DNA of 64,000 bases from positions 1-64,000 of the forward strand of contig CANDBT010000008.1 of NCBI GenBank assembly GCA_947383005.1, given 5' to 3'. The stretch is from an uncultured bacterium (GTDB taxonomy: Bacteria > Bacillota > Clostridia > Lachnospirales > Lachnospiraceae). Positions 27,253 to 34,900 of this stretch are shown here, piece after piece; the stretch's first letter is position 1; every line of letters begins with the position of its first letter. The position numbers and the translations under genes were made by a program. Below the pieces are notes generated by a model. That model ran no database searches. It had not been told where the DNA came from and saw only the letters and a program-made list of their open reading frames with translations.

Positions 27253-28308
27253 ATGTATAATTTTGATGCATGCAGGGCCTTTTATCAGGGAAAACGGGTG
27301 TTGGTAACAGGCCATACGGGATTTAAAGGAAGCTGGCTGTGCAGGATTTTGATGTTGGCCGGGGCTTCGGTTACTGGCTATTCTCTGAATCCGCCTACGG
27401 AGCCGTCGTTGTTTCGGCTTTTGCCGCTGGAAGAGCAGATGGATTCGGTAATTGGTGATATTCGGAACCGGGAGCTGCTGCGGCAGGTATTTGAACGGGT
27501 GCAGCCGGAGCTGGTCATTCACCTGGCGGCCCAGCCGATTGTCAGGGAGTCTTATGAGAATCCGGTTGATACTTATGAAACGAATGTGATGGGGACGGTG
27601 AACCTGCTGGAATGTGTACGTCTTTCTCCTTGTGTCCGTTCAGTGCTGAATGTGACTACGGACAAGGTATACGAAAACAGGGAATGGGAGTATGGGTATC
27701 GGGAAAATGATCCGCTTGATGGCTATGATCCATATTCCAACAGCAAATCCTGCTCGGAGCTGGTGACGCATTCTTATCAGAAGTCGTTCTTATCCCAGGG
27801 ACTTTGTGCCGTTTCTACGGCCAGGGCCGGAAACGTCATTGGCGGAGGGGATTTTGCCCGTGACCGGATTATTCCGGATTGTATACGGGCCGTGGCTTCC
27901 GGGAAGGAAATAATCATCCGCAATCCTTATGCGGTCCGCCCCTTTCAGCATGTGCTGGAACCGCTGTTCTTTTATTTGGAGGTTATGCAGAAACAGGCGG
28001 AAGACCCTTCATTTCAGGGATATTACAATGTTGGGCCGGATGACCGCGATTGTGTGACGGCCGGTGAATTGACAGAGATGTTTTGCCGGATGTGGGGCGA
28101 AGGTGCACATTGGGTCAGCCGCCATGACGGGGGGCCTCATGAAGCTTCTTTTTTGAAACTGGATTGTTCACGGATAAAGAGAGTTTTTGGATGGAAGCCC
28201 CGCTGGCATATTGAGGAAGCGCTGGAGAGAACGATTGAGTGGTCAAAAGTATATTTAAAAGGTGAAGATGTATGCCGGATTACCGACCAGCAGATTCGGA
28301 TGTATTGA
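27253..28308 (+). CDS. rfbG: CDP-glucose 4,6-dehydratase
   Basis: Short-chain dehydrogenase/reductase that turns CDP-glucose into CDP-4-keto-6-deoxyglucose with bound NAD (351 residues). The Rossmann motif is RVLVTGHTGFKGSWLCRIL, with the GHTGFKGSW form typical of this enzyme. The catalytic Thr/Tyr/Lys are in VTTDKVYENREW and DPYSNSKSCSEL (YxxxK-like) near residue 160. RAGNVIGGGDFARDRIIPD is also diagnostic. It starts 8 bases after rfbF with AGGGGGAATT. Product passes to RfbH. Confidence 0.95.
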   Translation: MYNFDACRAFYQGKRVLVTGHTGFKGSWLCRILMLAGASVTGYSLNPPTEPSLFRLLPLEEQMDSVIGDIRNRELLRQVFERVQPELVIHLAAQPIVRESYENPVDTYETNVMGTVNLLECVRLSPCVRSVLNVTTDKVYENREWEYGYRENDPLDGYDPYSNSKSCSELVTHSYQKSFLSQGLCAVSTARAGNVIGGGDFARDRIIPDCIRAVASGKEIIIRNPYAVRPFQHVLEPLFFYLEVMQKQAEDPSFQGYYNVGPDDRDCVTAGELTEMFCRMWGEGAHWVSRHDGGPHEASFLKLDCSRIKRVFGWKPRWHIEEALERTIEWSKVYLKGEDVCRITDQQIRMY

Positions 28309-28327
28309 CGGAGGAGATGATAAAATT

Positions 28328-29659
28328 ATGGAGAAGACAGAACAGCAGGCCAGACAAGAAATTCTGGATTTGGTAGCGGATTATTGTGAGACATATCATA
28401 TAAAGAACAAAAAGACTTATGAACCTGGAGACAGGATTCCTTACGCATCACGGGTATATGATGCCCGGGAAATGACTAATCTGGTAGATAGCGCATTGGA
28501 ATTCTGGCTGACATCGGGCCGCTATACGGTACAATTTGAAAAAATGCTGTCAGAATATCTGGGAGTGAGGTATTGTTCCCTGGTAAATTCCGGCTCCTCC
28601 GCCAATTTAAATGCGTTTATGGCACTGACCTCGCCGTTGTTGGGAGAACGGCAAATCCGCCGGGGGGACGAGGTTATTACAGTGGCGGCGGGGTTTCCCA
28701 CTACGGTGGCGCCGATTATCCAATATGGAGCCGTACCGGTATTTGTGGATGTGACGATTCCCCAATATAATATCGATGTAACTCAGTTAGAGAAAGCTTA
28801 TTCAAAAAAAACCAAAGCGGTAATGATTGCCCATACTTTGGGGAATCCTTTTGATTTGGAGTCTGTGAAAGCATTTTGTGATCAATACAATCTGTGGCTG
28901 GTAGAGGATAATTGTGATGCTTTGGGGAGCCGGTATCTGTGGAAAGGGGAAGAACGTTTTACAGGAACTATCGGAGATATCGGCACGTCCAGTTTCTATC
29001 CGCCCCATCACATGACGATGGGCGAAGGGGGAGCCGTATATACGAACAATTCTCTTTTAAATAAGATTATCCGTTCCTTCCGTGATTGGGGGAGGGATTG
29101 CTCCTGCCCTTCCGGCCAGGATGATACATGTGGCCACCGTTTTGACCGCCAGTATGGAGAACTGCCGTTGGGATATGACCACAAATATGTTTACTCCCAT
29201 TTTGGCTACAATTTGAAAGCAACCGATATGCAGGCGGCTATTGGCTGCGCCCAGTTGGAAAAATTCCCTGGTTTTGTGGAACGCCGCCGGCATAATTTTG
29301 AGTATCTGAGAGCGTCTCTGGATGATTTGGCTGACCGTCTGGTGCTGCCGGAAGCCTGCCCGGGTTCCCGGCCAAGCTGGTTTGGTTTTTTACTAACTTG
29401 CCGTGAAGGGGTTGACCGAAATGAGATGGTGCGTTATATTGAAAGCCAAGGTGTGCAGACCCGGATGCTTTTTGCCGGAAATTTGACCCGCCATCCGTGC
29501 TTTGACTCTATGCGGAAAGAAGGAAGGGGCTACCGTGTTGTGGGCGATCTGCAGGTGGCAGACAGAATTATGAAAGATACTTTCTGGATAGGGGTATATC
29601 CGGGGATGACTGATGAAATGCTTGATTTTATGGTCCGGGTTATCCATGAGGCATGCTAG
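28328..29659 (+). CDS. rfbH: CDP-4-keto-6-deoxyglucose-3-dehydrase (E1)
   Basis: PMP/iron-sulfur enzyme that removes the C3 hydroxyl (443 residues, DegT/DnrJ/EryC1 fold). The usual PLP lysine is replaced by histidine: PPHHMTMGEGG at residues about 225-235, the hallmark of E1. The [2Fe-2S] cysteines are present as EDNCDAL and, about 57 residues on, CSCPSGQDDTC (C-x-C-x7-C). GGAGGAGATG lies upstream of the ATG at 28328. The last codon is followed by TAG that belongs to the terminal CTAG of the hairpin element at 29656, so the element supplies the stop and the protein may lack a few original C-terminal residues. The E1 reductase partner (E3) and epimerase genes are not in the window. Confidence 0.94.
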   Translation: MEKTEQQARQEILDLVADYCETYHIKNKKTYEPGDRIPYASRVYDAREMTNLVDSALEFWLTSGRYTVQFEKMLSEYLGVRYCSLVNSGSSANLNAFMALTSPLLGERQIRRGDEVITVAAGFPTTVAPIIQYGAVPVFVDVTIPQYNIDVTQLEKAYSKKTKAVMIAHTLGNPFDLESVKAFCDQYNLWLVEDNCDALGSRYLWKGEERFTGTIGDIGTSSFYPPHHMTMGEGGAVYTNNSLLNKIIRSFRDWGRDCSCPSGQDDTCGHRFDRQYGELPLGYDHKYVYSHFGYNLKATDMQAAIGCAQLEKFPGFVERRRHNFEYLRASLDDLADRLVLPEACPGSRPSWFGFLLTCREGVDRNEMVRYIESQGVQTRMLFAGNLTRHPCFDSMRKEGRGYRVVGDLQVADRIMKDTFWIGVYPGMTDEMLDFMVRVIHEAC

Positions 29660-29897
29660 TACTGCCTTGCGGAAATTCCGGTGAATTCGGCACTCGCTGT
29701 TTGTGCCATTGCCGCGTTGGTCTACGCTCCGCTTCGGTCCGTGCTAAACGTGTGCCACTGGCACACAGCACCGTTAGTCAACGATGCCACCGCAGAGTCT
29801 GCCCCAGCGAAGCGAGGGTATCGCCTTCTTCCTCCGCCTTGCACTGACGCAAACATCAAGCACTGATTACTTCAAGATTAATGCAACGCTGTACTAG
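29656..29897. repeat. Hairpin-forming MITE-like element, copy 2
   Basis: A 242-base element whose first 43 bases are identical to copy 1 at 20173. The interior matches the reverse complement of copy 1: TCTACGCTCCGCTTCGGTCC here against TCTACACTCCGTTCCGGTCC there. The ends are inverted repeats (CTAGTACTGC.. against ..GCTGTACTAG). The central hairpin is GTGTGCCA-C-TGGCACAC (29750-29766) within an outer GTGCT/AGCAC pair (29741-29745/29767-29771); both stems differ from copy 1 by paired changes. It fills most of the 317-base gap between rfbH and licD and supplies the rfbH stop codon. No coding frame is credible. Confidence 0.75.
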
Positions 29898-29976
29898 TAC
29901 TGCATTTGTAAGTAACAGTTTGGACGGCGGGGGATTTGGCGGTTACTGTATTTTCCGATGAGGAGGGAAGCATTTT

Positions 29977-30816
29977 ATGCAAGTTGATCTGACGAAAGTC
30001 CATGAAGCGAATCTGCTGGTTTTAAAGGAAATAGACCGGATTTGCCGTAAATACAAGATAAAATACATGATGGATGCGGGGACGCTGCTGGGAGCCGTCC
30101 GTCATCAGGGGTTTATCCCCTGGGACGATGATGCCGATGTGGTATTTACCAGAAAGAATTATGAAGCTTTTATGAAGGTGATAAAGCGGGAGCTACCGGA
30201 AAACATGGAACTGCTGGAGCCGGAGGATTTTCAGGGTGGGCGGGTATTTTATGATTTTACTGCCCGGATTATCTATAAAAACAGCCGCCGCAGCCTGGAT
30301 TCGTCAGAGACATGTTTCTATGAAGGGAAGATGAATCATCTGTGGGTGGATTTGTTTACGCTTGATGTGCTGCCAAAAGGGAAATGTGCTTCGCAAGCAA
30401 CCCGCCTGCTGCATAAAATTATTTATGGTATGGCTATGGGACATCGGCAGAAGTTGGATTTTGGCAAATACAGCTTGTTTCATCGGCTGGCTGTGGGAGT
30501 GTTGTCCTTTGCGGGGCGCCCGGTACCAATGCGGCTGATTTTCCGCTTCCAGCGTATGGCTGCGCTAAAGGACAGGAAGTGCCGTAGCGGTTTATATTAT
30601 TACAGTAATTACCAGCCGGACTATCTTTATGTGACCCTGCAACGAAAGTGGTGCGACCAGGTAGTGGATATGGTTTTTGGCGATACAAAACTGATGGCGC
30701 CGCAAAACTGGCATGAGGTGCTGACGCAGATTTATGGGGATTATATGACGCTTCCACCGAAGGAAGAGCGGGTACCTTCCCACAGTAGTACAAAAGTTCA
30801 GGTATACGACTTATGA
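29977..30816 (+). CDS. LicD family transferase
   Basis: 279-residue LicD-type nucleotidyltransferase-fold protein. The core motif is YKIKYMMDAGTLLGAVRHQGFIPWDDDADVVF (residues about 26-57), with the GTLLGAVRH and PWDDDAD elements that coordinate metal. Family members transfer phosphocholine or other phospho-alcohol groups from a CDP carrier to teichoic acids or surface glycans. GAGGAGGGAAG precedes the ATG. It overlaps the next gene by 4 bases (ATGA at 30813), indicating coupled translation. The group transferred here is not known. Confidence 0.88.
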   Translation: MQVDLTKVHEANLLVLKEIDRICRKYKIKYMMDAGTLLGAVRHQGFIPWDDDADVVFTRKNYEAFMKVIKRELPENMELLEPEDFQGGRVFYDFTARIIYKNSRRSLDSSETCFYEGKMNHLWVDLFTLDVLPKGKCASQATRLLHKIIYGMAMGHRQKLDFGKYSLFHRLAVGVLSFAGRPVPMRLIFRFQRMAALKDRKCRSGLYYYSNYQPDYLYVTLQRKWCDQVVDMVFGDTKLMAPQNWHEVLTQIYGDYMTLPPKEERVPSHSSTKVQVYDL

Positions 30817-31763
30817 AAAATACATTATCAATAGTAGTTTCTGTATATAATGAAGAACAGGCGCTTCCCCTGTTTTATGAAACAATCAAACCTGTCCTGT
30901 CCGGATTGGATTGGGATTATGAGCTTTTGTTTGTCAATGACGGGAGCCGCGACGGCAGTTTGCATATTTTGCAGCAGTTGGCAGCCTCAGACAGAAAGAC
31001 AAAGCTGGTGAGCTTTTCCCGCAATTTTGGCCATGAGGCGGCCATGATTGCCGGCATAGACCATGCAGAGGGAGATGCTATAGTCTGTATGGATGCGGAT
31101 TTGCAGCATCCTCCCGAATGTTTGCCAAAGATTGTGGAGAAGCTGGACGAAGGGTATGGGATTATCAGTATGGTGCGTACCCAAAACGCATCGGCAGGAA
31201 TGGTCAAAAATATAACTTCAGCGGCTTTTTATCAGTTGATTAACATGTTGTCAGATATGAAATTTGAGGCTAATGCGTCGGATTTTTTTGCTATTTCCCG
31301 TCAGGCGGCTGAAGTATTGAAAAAAAATTATCGGGAAAAGGTCCGGTTCCTCCGGGGATATGTGCAGAATATTGGATTTAAAAGGACGACCATTTCCTAC
31401 GAGGCCAACAATCGGATAGCGGGAGAGAGTAAATACAGTATCCGCAAATTGTTTGCCTTTTCGATGAATACGATTATGTGTTTTTCCAATTTGCCTTTAA
31501 AGCTGGGGATTTATGCAGGGATGCTTGCTGCGATGATGGGGGTGGCAATGATGGTTTATACTTTGTTTACCCGTCAAGGCGCGCCAAGCGGTTATGCGAC
31601 GATTGTGATTTTAAATTGTTTTATGTTTGCGGTGTTGTTTTTGATTGTGGGGATAATCGGGGAGTACATTGCTATTTTGTTCAGCGAATTGAAGGATCGT
31701 CCGATTTATATTGTAGAAAAGACCGAAAATGTAACTGATCAGAATTTGCGAAGCAAATTCTGA
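30813..31763 (+). CDS. GtrB/DPM1-like polyprenyl-phosphate glycosyltransferase
   Basis: GT2 enzyme of 316 residues. The N-terminal GT-A domain (1-220) begins LSIVVSVYNEEQALPLFYET, with FVNDGSRDGS near 48, MDADLQHPPE near 94 and a segment GESKYSIRKLFAFSMN before the membrane part. Two C-terminal transmembrane helices (LGIYAGMLAAMMGVAMMVYTL and ILNCFMFAVLFLIVGIIGEYI) place it with GtrB/ArnC/DPM1, which load a sugar onto undecaprenyl phosphate for later transfer outside. Such carriers feed GT-C enzymes like the upstream membrane proteins. Its last eight codons overlap the first palindrome of the repeat array at 31738. Confidence 0.9.
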   Translation: MKNTLSIVVSVYNEEQALPLFYETIKPVLSGLDWDYELLFVNDGSRDGSLHILQQLAASDRKTKLVSFSRNFGHEAAMIAGIDHAEGDAIVCMDADLQHPPECLPKIVEKLDEGYGIISMVRTQNASAGMVKNITSAAFYQLINMLSDMKFEANASDFFAISRQAAEVLKKNYREKVRFLRGYVQNIGFKRTTISYEANNRIAGESKYSIRKLFAFSMNTIMCFSNLPLKLGIYAGMLAAMMGVAMMVYTLFTRQGAPSGYATIVILNCFMFAVLFLIVGIIGEYIAILFSELKDRPIYIVEKTENVTDQNLRSKF

Positions 31764-31899
31764 TAAAAGGCACAGCTTTTCGTGCTGTCCCATCCGATTA
31801 TAGGAAGCTGATTTTGCTTCCTATGATAAAAGGCACATACTTTTCGTGCCGTAAATCTGATTACAGGGTTCGCGGAGCGCTTTTGCTTGCCTGTATCGG
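31738..31899. repeat. Palindromic mosaic repeat array A
   Basis: Alternating palindromes and a conserved spacer. P1: ATCAGAATTTGC-GAA-GCAAATTCTGAT (two 12-base arms, 31738-31764) with the very stable GCGAAGC loop. Spacer 1 starts GATAAAAGGCACAGCTTTTC. P2: ATTATAGGAAGC, seven-base loop, GCTTCCTATGAT. Spacer 2 starts GATAAAAGGCACATACTTTT and ends CGTGCCGTAAATCTGATT. P3: TACAGG (from 31862) with CCTGTA (31890-31895). Array B at 63804-63891 has the same order. P1 overlaps the 3' end of the gtrB-like gene. No poly-T follows, so it is not a standard terminator. Confidence 0.7.
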
Positions 31900-31925
31900 A
31901 CAAAAAGTATTGGCAGGGTGCGTCT

Positions 31926-31934
31926 TGATATAAT
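31926..31934 (+). promoter_or_regulatory. Extended -10 promoter of the first adhesin gene
   Basis: TGATATAAT (TATAAT at 31929-31934) is an extended -10 box 65 bases upstream of the adhesin start. No good -35 box is found at 17 bases. It lies just after repeat array A. Confidence 0.45.
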
Positions 31935-31998
31935 CAGGGACAGGGGTTAAGGCGGCAAACCAGTTTATTGGAGGACAGTGGAGGAGGAAATAAGCAAG

Positions 31999-34900
31999 AT
32001 GAAAAAACGGAAAAAGCTTAGCAGAAAGGGACTTGCGTTCCTGCTTGCCGTGGTAGTAAGTTTTAGCCTTTTTTCAATGGATTTTTTTCCTGCAAGGGCA
32101 TTAATGTCTGACGATGGAGGCGAGGAAGATTACCGTGCAGGTATGGCGGATGATTTTGATGGAGACGCAAGTACACGAGAGTATATCGTGTATTTTGAAG
32201 ATGATATAGGGAAAGGGAGAATTCCTTTTCGGGATTCCCTGGGTAGCGATTTGCTAGGCAGGGTAGGAATAACGGAATATGACGGTGATTGGAATTCGAC
32301 AAATGCGGATGTTTTGCGATTTGACTCATCAGGCAGGGCAGTTGTCTATGGCGAAGGAGAGACGGAAATTACTTATTCTTTAGGAAGCGATAAGGAAAGG
32401 GCAAGAGCAGATGAAAGGGAAGGAATCATAGAGGATGAAGAACTGCTTTTTGATGACAGAGAAGAAATAACCGGTGTTGAAGAGATAAAGCCTAAGGAAA
32501 AGCAGCCGGAACAGGTGGGAATTGGGACTGATCCAGCCAGGGAAGCGGAAGCCGGAGCAGAGCGGCAGGATGAAACGCAGACCGGGTCAAGTCAAGCCGG
32601 GCAAAGGGAGACAGAAGCCGAAGCGGAGCGCCCGGGCGAGACAGAGGACGAGTCGGGTCAGGCCGGACAAGGGCAAACGGATGCTGAAACGGAGCGTCCG
32701 GATGAAACAGAGGATGTGCCAGGTCAGGCCGGACAAGGAGAGAGGGAAGCCGAAACAGAGCGTCCGGACGAGGCAGAGGATGAGCCAGGCCAAACCGGGC
32801 AAGGAGAGACGAAAGCAGGAGCAGAGCGGACAGACGAGACGCAGGCCGAGCCAGGTCAAGCCGGGCAGAGAGAGGCGGAAAGCGGAGCGGGACAGATGGA
32901 TGGGGCAAAGGTATATCAGCCGGAAAGAGTGCCATCTGAAACAAGTCAGACAGAAGCAGCCGGTTCAGGGAAAGATTTTTTGTTGAGAACATTTGATTAC
33001 GGGATGCGGATTCGCAGTTTGAGAATCGGCAAGGTAGATGAAGAAGCTGGATTAGGTGAGGCCGTTGATGCCAGTTCACAAGCTGGAAATGCGAAGGACA
33101 GTGAGAAAAAGGAAAATACCGGAGATAAAAAAGATTCAATTGAAAGAGAACAGGACTCGGAAGGAACAGGAAAAGCAGAAATGCCGGAAGAGATGCCTGA
33201 TACGGATAAATCGGAAAAAGAAGAGGAATCCGCAGGGATGGAAAATCCGAAAGAAACAGAGGATTATCCGGAGGCAAGTCCAAAAGAACCAGTAAATCCG
33301 GAAGAACTGGTAAGTCCGGAAGAACCAGTAAATACAGAAGAGCCGGTAAATCCGGAAGAACCAGTAAATCCGGAGGAACCGGTAAGTCCGGAAGAACCCA
33401 TGAATCCGGAAGAAACCATGAATCCGCAAGAAACTGCAAATCCGGAAGAAACTGTGAGTCCGGAAAAACCCATAAATCCGCAAGAAACCGTGAATCCGAA
33501 GGAAAGCATAAGTTCGGGGGAAACGATAGGTTTGGAAGAAACCGTGAATCCGGAAGAATCGATAAGGCCAGAGGAATCGGTTACAGCAGAAGGGCCTGAG
33601 ACAGGCGGAAGCGCGAAAATAGAAGAACAGGTATCGTTTAAAGCTGTTTCGCCAGCATCAGAAGATGGAGAAAGTTCTGTTCTGAGCTGGACGGTTTCCA
33701 TCGTTGAAAAAACCAGGGATATCCTTCAGGAACAAGGGGAAACGACAGTGAAGTTGGACTGGCAGGAGTTGGAGGCTTCCTGGGGAAATATTCAAAATGA
33801 TTTTAAGGTGGGATATGCTGATTTTGATTGGGCAGACCGTGTTGCTTCAGGAGAAGCGCCAGGCGCTGAACTGAAATTGACCATATATAAGGCAATGACG
33901 GAAATTGGCGAGGAGAATCTGGCAGAGCTGATCGGGCAAATCCCCATTGAATATCAGATATCCGCTGATAAAGACGGCGATGGGGTATGCAGCCCGGAAG
34001 AAAAACTTTTGGGAAAAATGACCATAAAAGAGCTGGAAGCCGTTCCTATGAAAAGAGATGCCGCGGGCGGAGAGTATTTGCTGTTGGTGAAAGGGATTCA
34101 TGTTATTGAGGGCGGGAGTATTAACCGGCAGGCATTAGAAACGTTTTTTGCGGAGCGGGAAACTAAGCTTAAGGTTGTTTCAGGTAAGAGTCAGACGGTA
34201 TATGAAGCAGGGACAAAAGAAGAATTTGACCAGGCAGTGAAAACAGCGATAAGCAATAAGAGCGGAACAGTTCGGTTGCTCAAGGATATTGATTTGACGG
34301 GGATGCAGATAACTGCCAGTGGGGACAGCGCATATCTTATCGCCAAGGATGCCAGTCTGGTTTTGGATTTAAACGGCCATAAACTAAATACAGGAGACGC
34401 AAAAGACAACTTACGGTATTTCTTTAAAGTCTATGGATCATTTACTCTTACGGATAACGGTAATGGCGGGACGAAGCCTGTCCCGGTGAAAACAGGCGAG
34501 CAGGAAGCTGGCGAAGCAGGAAAAAGCGCCAAGTATGAAAACGACGTCCTGACTTATTATGTGACGGAATCCGAGCCTGATGTTATGGGAACCAAGGAAG
34601 CTTTGGCTGTTTATGAAATTGATCTGGGACACGAAGGGATCGGAAGGATTGAGAATACATACAAAAATCTGTTTCATGTACGAAATGGCGGAACTTTGAC
34701 CATGGATGGTGGGATAATCGAACGGAATCCGGAAGATACTGCCATCTGGGCTGGGGATACAACAGCACAAGACAAGGGGATAATCAAGATATTCGGCGGA
34801 TATATCGTTGACAGCGGTAATAATAGTGGAACCGGAGCCGTTGCCCCCGTTGCCCTGCGCGGAGGTAGCGAACTCTATATGGGCGGCGGTGGTATCTGCG

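Noticed and set aside
20173-29897. Insertion sequence or classical composite transposon
   Set aside because: Neither element has room for, or shows, a transposase gene, and no transposase or integrase lies between them.
31738-31899. Array A as an ordinary terminator of the gtrB-like gene, or as a CRISPR fragment
   Set aside because: No U-tract after the hairpins, and the constant parts are the spacers while the palindromes vary; the same modules recur at 63804 next to other genes.
33283-33594. CRISPR-like regular repeats
   Set aside because: Units are 18 bases, directly adjacent with no unique spacers, in frame and coding; no cas genes.
32492-33701. Several long frames on both strands over the repeat tracts of the first adhesin
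   Set aside because: Low-complexity repeats lack stops in other frames; compositions (Leu/Pro/Arg or Ser/Gly) are shadows of the Glu/Pro repeat codons.
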